Counted from the first letter of the stretch, positions 20,614-28,992 are shown. The stretch is DNA of 64,000 nt from Streptomyces sp. GQFP (GCF_021545335.1 NZ_CP089312.1:8242814-8306813), one strand, 5' to 3'. Notes: generated by a model not told the origin, from the sequence alone. Translations and numbers: made by a program.

Positions 20614-22206
20614 TCACTGGCAGTTCTGACCGCTGTTGATGCACTGGACCATCTGGTTCATCGTGTTCTGGTCGAAGAAGTTGATGAAGTCGTTGTGGTC
20701 GGTGATCGGCTTGTGCAGCTGGTCCGGGAAGGAGTCCACCGCGAACGGCTTGACCACCTGCCCGTTGTTGATCTGCGGCGCCGCTACGTCGTAGACCAGA
20801 CGGACCTGGAGCTGCGGGATGGCCTGGAAGCCGTTGGAGCAGCTGCCGTCCTGCTCGACGAAGTCGACGTGCGTCCGGTGGTTGGCGCTGTCGATGTTCT
20901 GCCCGTCCCAGCAGCTCTGGAAGAAGGACGTCCGCACCACGGAGCTGCCCTCGGGGCAGATCGGGTACTTGTCCGTCAGCTGACGGTCCTCGAAGCCGGT
21001 GCAGGACCAGTTCGTGTTGGCGTTGGCGAGACCGTTCACGAAGGACTTGGCGTCACCGGTGATGATGCGCAGGGCCGTCGGCATGGCGACGACATCGCTC
21101 TGCTTGTTGCCGACGAACTTCAGCTCGGCCTGGCTGGCCTGGATGATCGTGCCGACGTTGCCGTCCTGGCCACCACCGGGAGCGTTGGCGTCGATGTCGT
21201 TCTGACCGTCCTGCACACGTAGTACCGGCCAGAAGTACGACGACTTGTCACCCTGGTTCTGGCAGGTCGTGTTGCCGTTGGCCAGGTCCTCGTCGCTCGC
21301 GAAAGCGTTGTTGGCCTGGTTGCCGACGTAGTCGTGCTGGTGCTGGGCGCCGTTGCTGACACCCGGGGCGACGATCACGTTGTCCGAGTTGCGGTTCTCG
21401 TTCTCGTTGGTGCCACAGGCAGTGCTGAACGTGCCCGTCGAACCCGAGTCACCGTTCGCCGCGAGACCGTTGCCGTTCACACCCTGCGGGCCGCCGTTCG
21501 GCTGAACCTGAGTGATGTCCTGGAAGTCGGCGGCTACCGGGCCGTTGCCGGCCTGACCGGCATCGCCGCCCTGGTCCTGACCGGCGTCGCCGCCCTGGTC
21601 CTGACCGGCGTCGCCGCCCTGGTCCTGACCACCGTTGTTCTGGTCCTGACCACCGTTGTTCTGGTTGCCGCCGTTGTTGTTCTGGTTACCACCGTTGTTC
21701 TGGTTGCCGTTCCCGTTGCCGTCGACGACCTCCGGCTGCTCGGCCGGCACACCCGTGCACCCGGCGAGCTGGTCGGCCTGGCCGACCTGACCGCCCGCGT
21801 TCCGGATGTTTGTGTTGATCCGGTTGATCGTGGCAGCGCGCTTGGACTTCAGCGGGCTGAGAATGGCGTTGTTGACGTAGCTGGCGTCCCCCGCCTGAGC
21901 CTGACGCGTGTCAGCGAGACGCTTGTACGCGTCCGTGACCTGCTGGTCGAGCTTCGACAGCTCCAGGGCAACGGCCTTGCGGGCCTTGCGCGGCACCTTG
22001 GTGAGCTTCTGGCCGACATCCGGGCAGTCGATCGTCGCGACCTGCGCGGCGGCGGCCTTCGTCTGGCTCTGGGCGCCGGTCTCCTCGTTTGCCGAGGCGT
22101 AGAAATTCGCCCAGACCAGTCCACCACCACCGATCGCGAGGGCCGCGGATGCGGCCACGGCGCGAACGGCCAATGGTGAGCGTCGTTTACGTGTGTTGCG
22201 TCCCAT
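20614..22206 (-). CDS. Secreted DUF1996 protein with Asn/Gln/Gly-rich linker
   Basis: A 530-residue exported protein. An N-terminal basic stretch and hydrophobic segment (about 14-35) act as signal or anchor. Residues about 60-155 are helical with a Cys at each end (DCPDVG and LAGCTGV). Residues about 165-225 are a low-complexity linker of NGGNQNN and QDQGGDAG repeats. The C-terminal 270 residues fit DUF1996, with SSYFWPVL, PICPEGS, FFQSCWDGQN and THVDFVEQDG; DUF1996 proteins occur in actinobacteria and fungi and have no firm function. A weak GGAG precedes ATG 22206. The N-terminal part resembles that of the double-psi-barrel protein at 25005-25661. Confidence 0.85.
   Translation of the reverse strand: MGRNTRKRRSPLAVRAVAASAALAIGGGGLVWANFYASANEETGAQSQTKAAAAQVATIDCPDVGQKLTKVPRKARKAVALELSKLDQQVTDAYKRLADTRQAQAGDASYVNNAILSPLKSKRAATINRINTNIRNAGGQVGQADQLAGCTGVPAEQPEVVDGNGNGNQNNGGNQNNNGGNQNNGGQDQNNGGQDQGGDAGQDQGGDAGQDQGGDAGQAGNGPVAADFQDITQVQPNGGPQGVNGNGLAANGDSGSTGTFSTACGTNENENRNSDNVIVAPGVSNGAQHQHDYVGNQANNAFASDEDLANGNTTCQNQGDKSSYFWPVLRVQDGQNDIDANAPGGGQDGNVGTIIQASQAELKFVGNKQSDVVAMPTALRIITGDAKSFVNGLANANTNWSCTGFEDRQLTDKYPICPEGSSVVRTSFFQSCWDGQNIDSANHRTHVDFVEQDGSCSNGFQAIPQLQVRLVYDVAAPQINNGQVVKPFAVDSFPDQLHKPITDHNDFINFFDQNTMNQMVQCINSGQNCQ
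21553..21712 (-). repeat. In-frame tandem repeats in the DUF1996 linker
   Basis: About three 24-bp units encode QDQGGDAG, next to two 21-bp units encoding NNGGQDQ and further NGGNQ variants. The copies are nearly identical in DNA, so unit number probably changes easily. They stay in frame because unit lengths are multiples of three. Confidence 0.85.
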
Positions 22207-22711
22207 GGAACTCCTCTGACTTCCTTGCGGGGCTATCGAGGCGCCCGACAGGAGTGAAGCGGCGCCATCAGATACGCGGGGCGTCCCAGGAGTGTTCAGC
22301 CGCCTCAGAAATTGGTGAGAGTTTCGCGGGACAATTCGACCCCAACTTCACCTGCAATACCGGGAGTTGCGGATCTCTTACAACAAGTGCCCGACCAGGG
22401 GGCGGATATCGTCGAACGGGGACGGACATCGTCGACTTTCGTGCGCTTTCAACGCCCCTGGTCCAGATAGGCGAGTACCGCCAGGACATGGCGATTGTCG
22501 CTGTCCGGCACTTGAAGTCCGATCAAGTCCGAGTTCGGCGAAAATGATTGGACGTGTGCTCGCCGATCGCCCGCTCCATGACGACAGGATGCCCCGCGAT
22601 CACCGCGTTCGAACGTCCCCGAGCCATGAGTTACGGGCCTGCGGGGTCACTGACGCGAACACCCGTACCGGGGGGTGGTGCGAGGCACACCCCTGGGTAC
22701 GGGTGACAGGG
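22207..22711. other. 505-base intergenic region
   Basis: It separates the glnRII-like gene from the start of the DUF1996 gene. Apart from the terminator at 22661-22704 I see two imitations of GA(T/C)ATCGTCGA (about 22408 and 22429), which could be regulatory, and no credible gene. Confidence 0.6.
22661..22704 (-). terminator. Terminator after the glnRII-like gene
   Basis: ACCCGTAC pairs with GTACGGGT and the stem continues through CGGGGGGTG against CACACCCC with minor mismatches. It begins 8 bases after the minus-strand stop. Confidence 0.65.
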
Positions 22712-23317
22712 TCAACGCGCGGTCGGGGGCGTGTACTTGTACCCGACGCGCCGAACCGTCTGGATCGCCTGCCGGTGCTCCGTACCGAGCTTCCGGCGCA
22801 GCCGCGCGATGTGGACGTCGACGGTACGGCCGTCACCCACATGCCCGTAGCCCCACACCGTGGTCACCAACTGGTCGCGGGTGTGCACCCGGTTCGGGTG
22901 CGCGACGAGATGGGCGAGCAGCTCGAACTCCAGATACGTGAGATCCAGCGGCTGCCCGTCGACCTCGGCGGTGCGCTCCACGTTGTCCACGCGTACGAGG
23001 GGCCGCCCGCCGTCGGTACCCGGCTGCTCCGGGGAGAGGGCCGGCTCGGGGTCCGGGAGCGCGAACGGCAGTACGGGAGGCTGCTGGTCGGCCGGTACGA
23101 GGACCAGGTAGCCGATCATCGGCGGCTGGCCCGGCAGTGTGGGCAGCGTGTGCGGGGGAGCCGGCAGCCAGGTGGCGCCCGGCGGCAGGAAGTCCGTGAC
23201 GTCGACCACCTCGTCCCGGTCGACGGCACGCAGTCGGTGCCGTGCGGAGCCGTTGGGGGACGCGGGGGCCGGGGAGAGGGGAGAGACGGGGGAGAGGGAA
23301 CGAGTGGTGGTCGCCAT
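22712..23317 (-). CDS. glnRII: OmpR-type winged-helix regulator without receiver domain (GlnRII-like)
   Basis: A 201-residue protein. The first 105 residues are Pro-rich and contain no receiver domain. Residues about 107-198 form an OmpR/PhoB winged helix: LDLTYLEFELLAHLVAHPNR, the recognition helix GRTVDVHIARLRRKL and the wing IQTVRRVGYKYTPP. In S. coelicolor a receiver-less OmpR-like regulator, GlnRII, sits next to glnII and binds the promoters of glutamine synthetase and ammonium-transport genes together with GlnR. Position and architecture here agree, which is why I use that symbol; it was not checked by alignment. Transcription would follow from the small peptide gene 84 bases upstream. 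Confidence 0.7.
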   Translation of the reverse strand: MATTTRSLSPVSPLSPAPASPNGSARHRLRAVDRDEVVDVTDFLPPGATWLPAPPHTLPTLPGQPPMIGYLVLVPADQQPPVLPFALPDPEPALSPEQPGTDGGRPLVRVDNVERTAEVDGQPLDLTYLEFELLAHLVAHPNRVHTRDQLVTTVWGYGHVGDGRTVDVHIARLRRKLGTEHRQAIQTVRRVGYKYTPPTAR

Positions 23318-23401
23318 GAGAGGTCAGCTCTTTCGCGCGAGGAGGTCGTCTGGACTGACGTACGTCGACTGCGCGCTGGCCGAAGGCCGGGAGGTGCGGC
23401 G

Positions 23402-23524
23402 TTAGAGGGCCGGCGCGTTCATCGCGCGACAACACACCCGGTCGAAGTCATGGTGCTGACGGGAAGGCCAGAAGGGCTCGAGGTCGTGACGACCTGTCGC
23501 GAGGTACTTCTGGAAGCCGGTCAT
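23402..23524 (-). CDS. Small peptide gene (40 residues) between glnII and the glnRII-like gene
   Basis: The peptide runs MTGFQKYLATGRHDLEPFW then PSRQHHDFDRVCCRAMNAPA and a final Leu. It is rich in aromatic, basic and His residues with an adjacent Cys pair. About 80 percent of its third positions are G or C, as in real genes here. AGGGA precedes the ATG by only 2 bases, so the start is uncertain; an upstream start at 23596 would overlap the glnII terminator hairpin. It may be a leader or regulatory peptide for the following regulator. I do not recognise a family. Confidence 0.5.
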   Translation of the reverse strand: MTGFQKYLATGRHDLEPFWPSRQHHDFDRVCCRAMNAPAL

Positions 23525-23556
23525 GGTCCCTATTGAAGCAGAGAGGAGGGGAAGCA

Positions 23557-23594
23557 GAGAAGGGGTGTCCACCGTGTGGTGGACACCCCTTCTC
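23557..23594 (-). terminator. Terminator of glnII
   Basis: A perfect 17-bp stem (GAGAAGGGGTGTCCACC and complement) with loop GTGT begins 22 bases after the glnII stop. It separates glnII from the small peptide gene. Confidence 0.85.
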
Positions 23595-23615
23595 ACTGTC
23601 TGGTCAAACCGGGGA

Positions 23616-24644
23616 TCAGACCTGACCGGCCTTCTCCAGGGCCTCGCAGCAGGTGTCGACGATCAGCCGCGTCACGACGTACGGGTCGACGTTGGCGTTC
23701 GGGCGGCGGTCCTCGATGTAGCCCTTGCCGTCCTTCTCGACCTGCCACGGGATACGGACCGAGGCACCACGGTTGGAGACACCGTACGAGTACTCGTTCC
23801 ACGGGGCGGTCTCGTGCAGGCCCGTCAGGCGGTCGTCGATGCCGGCGCCGTAGTTCTTGACGTGGTCGAGCGGCTTCGAGCCCTCACCGAGGGACTCGCA
23901 CGCGGTGATGATCGCGTCGTAGCCCTCGCGCATCGCCTTGGTGGAGAAGTTGGTGTGCGCACCGGCGCCGTTCCAGTCGCCCTTCACCGGCTTCGGGTCC
24001 AGCGTCGCGGAGACGCCGAAGTCCTCGGCGGTGCGGTAGAGCAGCCAGCGGGCGATCCACAGGTGGTCGGAGACCTCCAGCGGGGAGACCGGGCCGACCT
24101 GGAACTCCCACTGACCGGGCATGACCTCGGCGTTGATGCCGGAGATGGCGAGACCGGCCTTGAGGCAGTTCTCCAGGTGGGCCTCGACGATCTCGCGACC
24201 GAAGATCTCGTCGGCGCCGACACCGCAGTAGTAGCCACCCTGGGGGGCCGGGAAGCCGCCCTCGGGGAAGCCCAGCGGACGGGAGCCGTCGAAGAAGGTG
24301 TACTCCTGCTCGATGCCGAAGATCGGCTCCTGAGCGGCGTACTTCGTGGCCACCTCGGCGAGCGCGGCACGCGTGTTGGACGAGTGCGGCGTCATGTCGA
24401 TGTCGAGGACCTCGCACATGACGAGGATGTCGTCACCGCCACGGATCGGGTCCGGGAAGGAGGCGACAGGCTTGAGCACGCGGTCCGAGGAGTGCCCCTC
24501 GGCCTGGTTCGTGGAAGACCCGTCGAAGCCCCAGATCGGCAGCTCGGCGCCCTTGGCGTCGTCGGCCAGGATCTTGGTCTTGGAGCGGAGCTTGGCCGTC
24601 GGCTCGGTGCCGTCGATCCAAATGTACTCAGCCTTGAAGGTCAC
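23616..24644 (-). CDS. glnII: Glutamine synthetase type II
   Basis: A 342-residue enzyme of the short, eukaryote-like GSII class, which makes glutamine from glutamate, ammonia and ATP. Signature parts are WGFDGSSTNQAEG, FGIEQEYTFF (metal-binding glutamates), GPVSPLEVSDHLWIARWLLY, NGAGAHTNFST and NRGASVRIPWQ. GSII lacks the adenylylation tyrosine of GSI, so control is mainly at transcription. Streptomyces carry both types. GTG 24644 has GAAGGA 7 bases upstream. It lies beside a GlnRII-like gene; possible GlnR half-sites occur upstream. Confidence 0.96.
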   Translation of the reverse strand: MTFKAEYIWIDGTEPTAKLRSKTKILADDAKGAELPIWGFDGSSTNQAEGHSSDRVLKPVASFPDPIRGGDDILVMCEVLDIDMTPHSSNTRAALAEVATKYAAQEPIFGIEQEYTFFDGSRPLGFPEGGFPAPQGGYYCGVGADEIFGREIVEAHLENCLKAGLAISGINAEVMPGQWEFQVGPVSPLEVSDHLWIARWLLYRTAEDFGVSATLDPKPVKGDWNGAGAHTNFSTKAMREGYDAIITACESLGEGSKPLDHVKNYGAGIDDRLTGLHETAPWNEYSYGVSNRGASVRIPWQVEKDGKGYIEDRRPNANVDPYVVTRLIVDTCCEALEKAGQV

Positions 24645-24765
24645 GGGACCATCCTTCGGGTGGGTCTAGGCGCACTTGCGGGTGCTGCGGCGCTGCGGCA
24701 CTGGGGCGCCGCTTCCTGTTACCCGCGAGCCTGTCAACAGGCGATTTCCCGATCATTGCTCGAAT

Positions 24766-24804
24766 GTGAACCCCGTGTTACCTGGTGTTCTTGTGGCGCG
24801 TTTC
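24766..24804 (-). promoter_or_regulatory. Possible GlnR-type site upstream of glnII
   Basis: On the minus strand GAAAC (24800-24804), GTAAC (24777-24781) and GTTCAC (24766-24771) occur in an AT-richer patch. These resemble GlnR half-sites, but the spacing is off by one base from the strict 11-bp register seen at glnA. Confidence 0.3.
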
Positions 24805-24939
24805 ACGTGCGGAGGACGACAGGGAGGGGCGGGGGAGGGGCGGAGGAGAACCGAGGGCCCCTGAGGGGAAGCGGCGCCGGACACTCGTATGCGAAGGGGT
24901 TGAGAAGGACCCCGACGGACGACGCACCCGCACACGGAA

Positions 24940-24975
24940 GGGCCCTGCCACCCCTGGCCGAGAGTGACAGGACCC
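24940..24975 (-). terminator. Terminator after the double-psi-barrel protein gene
   Basis: GGGCCCTGCCAC pairs with GTGACAGGACCC, allowing G-U pairs, about 30 bases beyond the stop. Confidence 0.55.
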
Positions 24976-25004
24976 ATTTCCGAGCAGATGCCGACGCTGG
25001 AACC

Positions 25005-25661
25005 TCACCCCACCTTCTCGATCAGCGTCCGGCGGATCAGGAACTTGCCGGGCTCGCGGACCTGCTCGAAGGCCGCGTTGTTGAGGAGGGCGCAGCTGCC
25101 GGAGACCGAGGTGACCTGCACCGTCGTGGACTTGTTGTTGTCCAGGTTGGTGACGCGCAACGTGGTCCCGGCGGGGAACTGGTTGCTGGACGCGGCGGGC
25201 GCACCGCCCTCCCCGGAGAGGGTGACGGTGGACCCGGTGCAGACCTGCTGCCCGCTGGCGGGTGCGGCGGGGGCGGCCGGCGCCGCGGGCGAGGCGGTCT
25301 GAGCCGGAGACGGGTCCTGGGTGACAGGCTGCGCGGCGGGCGGCGTGACCTGGGAGTCCTGAGCCGACTCCCCAACCACACACCCGGACGCTTCCTGCTG
25401 AACCTTGATCTGCGCGATGACCGCTTCACGGTTGGCGATCCGGGCGGCCGACTGGGCGTCAGGACTGGCCTTCTGCCCCGCGATGAAGCTCTGGTTGTTG
25501 CCGAGGGCGGTGGCGAGCCCCTGGCAGACGGTCGAATCGGCGGCGGTCTGCGCCGCGTTGGAGGTGGCCGCCATGGCGAAGGCACCACCGCCAGCCACCG
25601 CCACGGCACTGACCAGCAGCGCGAGCTTCTTCTTCGTACCGACGGTTCTCCTACGCGACAT
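25005..25661 (-). CDS. Secreted protein with C-terminal RlpA-like double-psi beta-barrel
   Basis: A 218-residue exported protein. Its basic N-terminus is followed by a hydrophobic segment (LALLVSAVAVAGGGAFAMAA). Residues about 44-95 form a helical region bounded by cysteines (STVCQGLATAL and ASGCVVG). A Pro/Ala-rich linker leads to a C-terminal domain with QFPAGTTLRVTNLDNNKSTT, close to the F-G-T-x-L-R-V-T-N-L-D-N-G-K motif of RlpA-like double-psi barrels, which act on or bind cell-wall glycan. Whether the catalytic acid is present is not clear. The start is well supported by AGGAGG 6 bases before the ATG. Confidence 0.78.
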   Translation of the reverse strand: MSRRRTVGTKKKLALLVSAVAVAGGGAFAMAATSNAAQTAADSTVCQGLATALGNNQSFIAGQKASPDAQSAARIANREAVIAQIKVQQEASGCVVGESAQDSQVTPPAAQPVTQDPSPAQTASPAAPAAPAAPASGQQVCTGSTVTLSGEGGAPAASSNQFPAGTTLRVTNLDNNKSTTVQVTSVSGSCALLNNAAFEQVREPGKFLIRRTLIEKVG

Positions 25662-25766
25662 GCGCGCCTCCTGAAGAGATAGGGGAGCGGACGCCGCTAT
25701 GTACGAGATACCGAACGGTGTTACTCAGCGGTTACGGAAGCCACCGAAGTAACGTACGTCACACGG

Positions 25767-26138
25767 TTACACGGTCGGCCGCCGGGACAAGGCATCCCGC
25801 ACGGCCTCGTCAGTTCGCGCGACAACGGCACTGCCGTCGTCGGCGGTGATGATGGGCCGCTGGATGAGCCGGGGATGCGAGACGAGCGCGGCTACCCACC
25901 GCCCCCGGTCCCCCTCTGTCCGCCCCCACTCCCGCACCCCCAACTCCTTGGCGACGGCTTCCTGGGTCCGGGTGATGTCCCAGGGTTCGAGCCCGAGCCG
26001 TTCGAGTACGTCGAGAATCTCGCCCTCGCTGGGCAGCTCCTCCAGATACCGCCGGACGGTGTATTCGGCACCCTCGGCGTCGAGCAGCGACAGCGCTCCG
26101 CGGCACTTGGAACAGGCCGGGTTGATCCAGATTTCCAT
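25767..26138 (-). CDS. ArsC/Spx-family glutaredoxin-fold reductase
   Basis: A 123-residue protein with MEIWINPACSKCRGALSLLD: Cys9 and Cys12 form the C-x-x-C of the thioredoxin-like ArsC/YffB/Spx fold. Later YLEELPSEGEILDVLERLGL and HPRLIQRPIIT, with the arginine of the R-P-I motif, match arsenate-reductase-like proteins. No ars regulator or efflux gene is nearby, so a role in arsenate reduction is only a family expectation. ATG 26138 fits the family start; the frame stays open for another kilobase upstream, antisense to other genes. Confidence 0.85.
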   Translation of the reverse strand: MEIWINPACSKCRGALSLLDAEGAEYTVRRYLEELPSEGEILDVLERLGLEPWDITRTQEAVAKELGVREWGRTEGDRGRWVAALVSHPRLIQRPIITADDGSAVVARTDEAVRDALSRRPTV

Positions 26139-26267
26139 GGGGCCCACGGTACGCGAGAGGCCTTGTGGCCAGGGCCTTTTGTCAGTGCCAGGCAGTAGAA
26201 TGGGATGAGTGTTCGAGGGTGTCGCCGGGGGTTCCGGTGCCACCCTGACCGCGACAGGAGGATGCCT

Positions 26268-26576
26268 GTGCCCGCTGCCGCTCTCAAGCCGTCGCCCACC
26301 CAGTCCACCGCCAGGAGGGGGGTCCCGCTCGAACTGCCGTACGCCCCCGTGGAGAAGCGCCCGCTGCCGCCGGGCCGCCCCCGCGAGTGGTACGTCACCC
26401 ACAACCGCCGCCTCAAGGCGATGCGGTTGGCGATCGCCCTGCTCGACTCGGGCGTCTACATGCCGAACCAGGCCCGCAACGAAACAATCCGCAGCGCCGC
26501 GAACCTGGTCGGCATCCACCCCCCGTCGGACACGACATGCCACATGGTCCGAGCACTGATGCGTTACTCCCGCTGA
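26268..26576 (+). CDS. Conserved-looking hypothetical protein (102 residues)
   Basis: The protein has a Pro-rich N-terminal third and a basic helical remainder (REWYVTHNRRLKAMRLAIAL, then IRSAANLVGIHPPSDTTCHM). AGGAGG ends directly at an ATG (26262) and lies 6 bases before GTG 26268. The ribosome-binding spacing therefore favours the GTG. Basic, His- and Arg-rich content suggests nucleic-acid contact, but I recognise no family. It is divergent from the ArsC-like gene across 129 bases. Confidence 0.65.
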   Translation: MPAAALKPSPTQSTARRGVPLELPYAPVEKRPLPPGRPREWYVTHNRRLKAMRLAIALLDSGVYMPNQARNETIRSAANLVGIHPPSDTTCHMVRALMRYSR

Positions 26577-26580
26577 ACGA

Positions 26581-26735
26581 GAGGCCGGACGGGCTGGATC
26601 TTTCAGCCCGCCCGGCACCTCCAGCCCGTCCGGCGTTTGAGGACGAGGCCGTTCAGGCCGAAAGGGGGGTCTGGGGGCGCAGCCCCCAGGAACGGGATGG
26701 GACGGGTAGGGGCGGCGGGGGCGAAAGAAACCAGC
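26581..26735. repeat. Long dispersed palindromic repeat, copy 1
   Basis: Between two convergent genes lies one arm of a roughly 150-base element: CAGCCCGTCCGGCGTTTGAG, an internal CTGGGGGCGCAGCCCCCAG hairpin, and a GGGATGGGACGGGTAGGGGC end. A short GCCGGACGGGCTG / CAGCCCGCCCGGC stem opens it. Copies 2 and 3 lie at 37321 and 47571. Confidence 0.85.
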
Positions 26736-26746
26736 CCACCCACCCC

Positions 26747-28399
26747 TCACGCATACCGCTCCAACAACCCACCCACATACTCCCGCAACCGCCCCCCAAG
26801 CACCCCAGCGGTCAAATCCCCCCGCCCCAACTCCCTCCAAGGCCCGGCCAGTTTCCCCGCATCGGCCGCATACCCCAACGCATCCAGCAACCGCCAGTAC
26901 AAGTGCTCCCGCCCATCCGCCAGCCGCCGCCCACCCAACGCCGCATACCGCTCCCCGAACCCCAACCCGTACTCCACCCCGTACAACAGCGCGACCGCCG
27001 TCGAACAGTGCGCGACATCGAGATCCGCAGGCCCCCACGAGGTCTCGACCCAGTCCACGACCCCACTGACCCGCAACTCGTCCCCCTCCCCCTCCCCCTC
27101 GAAGAGCACATTCCCGGGATGAAAGTCCCGGTGCAGAAAGCACCCCTCGTACGCGGGAGCCGCCCGCCGGATCACCTCCACGGCCCGCTCCCACAGCGCT
27201 CCGCCGGGGGTACGCACCCGCTCCGGAGACGTCCAGGCCTGGTAGTCACGCGGCAGCTTCTCGGGTACGACCTCATGGATCCGTACGAGTTGACCCGCGA
27301 GCAGCTCCAGCCGCCGCTCCAGGTCCTCCCCCGAGGCGTCGACCTGTACCCGCCCCGGCAGCAACGACATCAACAGCGAGGGATGGTCGCAGTGTTCGGC
27401 ATCGGCGTCGACCGCGATCAGCCGAGGCGCGGGCACACCCTCCCGCGCCGCCAGCAGCGTCAGTACGTCCGCCTCCCGGGCCAGCAGCCCCGGCCCGTGA
27501 TGCCGGAAGAACGGCTTCACGAACGACCGCAGCACCACACCACCACCGTCGTCCAGGGTGAGCTGCCGCATCTGGGAGCTCCAACCGCCGTACAGCGTCC
27601 GCGAGTCACGCACGGCAGCCCCCTCCGGCAGCTGCTTGGCCACCCAGGCCCGCGTCGCCGTCCACCCCCGGTCGCCAAGACCGGTGAGCACCGCGTCCAC
27701 GAACTCCCGCCGGTCGTCGGCGTGATCGCGGAACCGGAGCCCCAAGAAGTGGTCGGCGTCGGGGAGTTCGAGGCGAGTGAACTGCGCCCGGGCCGCCAGC
27801 GACTCCGTCACCGCATCGGTCACCTCGGCCGGAATGACATGATCGGCGCCCGGGACGACCAGCACCGCCCGCCCGTCGTACGCCCGCAGCACCTCCAGCG
27901 CGGGCGCCCCGCGCCAACTCCCCGGCGTCCGGATCAACTCGCTGAAGCGGCCGTCCCCGTCACCGAACGGCACGTCCCACGCCTCGCCCCCGTACACGGC
28001 GGGCGCGCACAACCCGAGCGCGGCGACCCGCTCCCCGTAGTGCCCCGCGAGATCCGCCACCGTCTGCCCACTCATGCTGAACCCCACCAGCACGAGCGGA
28101 CTGTCCACCGGAACCCGCGCCCCGATGACCCCGACGGCCTGCTCGAACCGCCGCCGCAGGCTCAACTCGCCGAGCGCGCCCGTACTTTCACCGTGCCCGG
28201 AGAAGTCGAAGGCGAGCCCCTGGCAGCCACGCGCGACGAACTCGGCGAGCAGCGGCAGCAGCCGCTCCTTGCTTCCGTTGCCGGCGCCGTGCAGCAGAAC
28301 GACGGTCGCCGCACCCGGATCCCCGCCCGGGTCACCCCCGTACACCCCGCTGAGTAGTTCACCGTCGAAGTCGCACGAGAAGGGAAGCAGCTCACTCAT
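26747..28399 (-). CDS. Alpha/beta hydrolase fused to an aminoglycoside-phosphotransferase-like kinase domain
   Basis: A single 550-residue reading frame. The first 240 residues are an alpha/beta hydrolase: VVLLHGAGNGSKERLLPLL (oxyanion region), GLAFDFSGHGEST, nucleophile Ser in VGFSMSGQ, and late Asp and His in VPGADHVIP and LPDADHFLG. From about residue 250 an APH/choline-kinase-like domain begins (LYGGWSSQMRQL), with catalytic FLHRDFHPGNVLF and metal-binding VVDWVETSWGPADLDVAH. Both halves keep catalytic residues. ATG 28399 is chosen; GTG 28411 is in frame and a small tandem repeat of TGAGTGAATG(G)GCTCA surrounds both, with no clear ribosome-binding site. No known pathway uses this combination. 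Confidence 0.8.
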   Translation of the reverse strand: MSELLPFSCDFDGELLSGVYGGDPGGDPGAATVVLLHGAGNGSKERLLPLLAEFVARGCQGLAFDFSGHGESTGALGELSLRRRFEQAVGVIGARVPVDSPLVLVGFSMSGQTVADLAGHYGERVAALGLCAPAVYGGEAWDVPFGDGDGRFSELIRTPGSWRGAPALEVLRAYDGRAVLVVPGADHVIPAEVTDAVTESLAARAQFTRLELPDADHFLGLRFRDHADDRREFVDAVLTGLGDRGWTATRAWVAKQLPEGAAVRDSRTLYGGWSSQMRQLTLDDGGGVVLRSFVKPFFRHHGPGLLAREADVLTLLAAREGVPAPRLIAVDADAEHCDHPSLLMSLLPGRVQVDASGEDLERRLELLAGQLVRIHEVVPEKLPRDYQAWTSPERVRTPGGALWERAVEVIRRAAPAYEGCFLHRDFHPGNVLFEGEGEGDELRVSGVVDWVETSWGPADLDVAHCSTAVALLYGVEYGLGFGERYAALGGRRLADGREHLYWRLLDALGYAADAGKLAGPWRELGRGDLTAGVLGGRLREYVGGLLERYA

Positions 28400-28655
28400 G
28401 AGCCCATTCACTCATGAGCCATTCACTCACGCCGTGCGCGGAGAAATGCAGATGCGCCGACGCCTCCTCCGTCCCTACGCTGGACAGGCGTAGCGAAGCC
28501 GTAGACACCGCTTCTCGTCGGACAGGCGTCACTCACGGGACTCGGGGCTACTCTCTACGCACCGACGGAGGGACGCCCACCCCCAGCGCCCCGTCGGAGC
28601 ACACCGTCACGCACATCACCGCTCAACCACCCACGCCACCACAAGGAGTCCCGTC

Positions 28656-28949
28656 ATGGGCACCTTGGTCATTTCCGCGACCGTCGTTCTGATCATCATG
28701 GGCTTCGACAACAGCATCCTGTGGCTCGGCGCCGCAGGTCTGCTCTACGTCTACTTCCGCTACGGCCGTACGGGGAGCGGCACAGCGGCCTCCTCGTCCG
28801 GATCCGGGGGCGGCGCCCCGGCCACGGGCTCCTCGCCCGCCAGCTACCGCGCCTACCGTCAGCGCAGGGACCAGCAGGCCAAGTGGGAGCGCCGCTACCG
28901 TCGCGAGCGCCCCCTGGAGTCCCGCCGCCAGGACCGCAAGGGCAAGTAG
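28656..28949 (+). CDS. Small membrane protein, hypothetical
   Basis: A 97-residue protein with two hydrophobic segments (about 3-16 and 20-34, ending YVYFRYGR), a Gly/Ser-rich linker and a strongly basic C-terminal tail (YRAYRQRRDQQAKWERRYRR). AAGGAG lies about 9 bases before the ATG. The tail is probably cytoplasmic. The gene stands between divergent and convergent neighbours, and its function is unknown. Confidence 0.75.
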   Translation: MGTLVISATVVLIIMGFDNSILWLGAAGLLYVYFRYGRTGSGTAASSSGSGGGAPATGSSPASYRAYRQRRDQQAKWERRYRRERPLESRRQDRKGK

Positions 28950-28992
28950 GACCAGTAGGGCAAGTAGAAGGTCGTGTCCCCGGTCTGTCACC

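Larger units (their letters stand above)
24645..25004. other. 360-base region upstream of glnII
   Basis: It holds the glnII promoter and, at its far end, the terminator of the double-psi-barrel gene. The middle part (about 24810-24935) is featureless GC-rich sequence with no gene I can support. Confidence 0.6.

Noticed and set aside
21553..21712. Regular repeats resembling a CRISPR array
   Set aside because: Units are 21-24 bp, adjacent without spacers and in frame, and they encode a Gly/Gln/Asn linker.
26187..27194. ArsC-like reading extended over 475 residues
   Set aside because: The upstream part is antisense to the small gene at 26268 and to the dispersed repeat; the family starts at the M-E-I-W residues.
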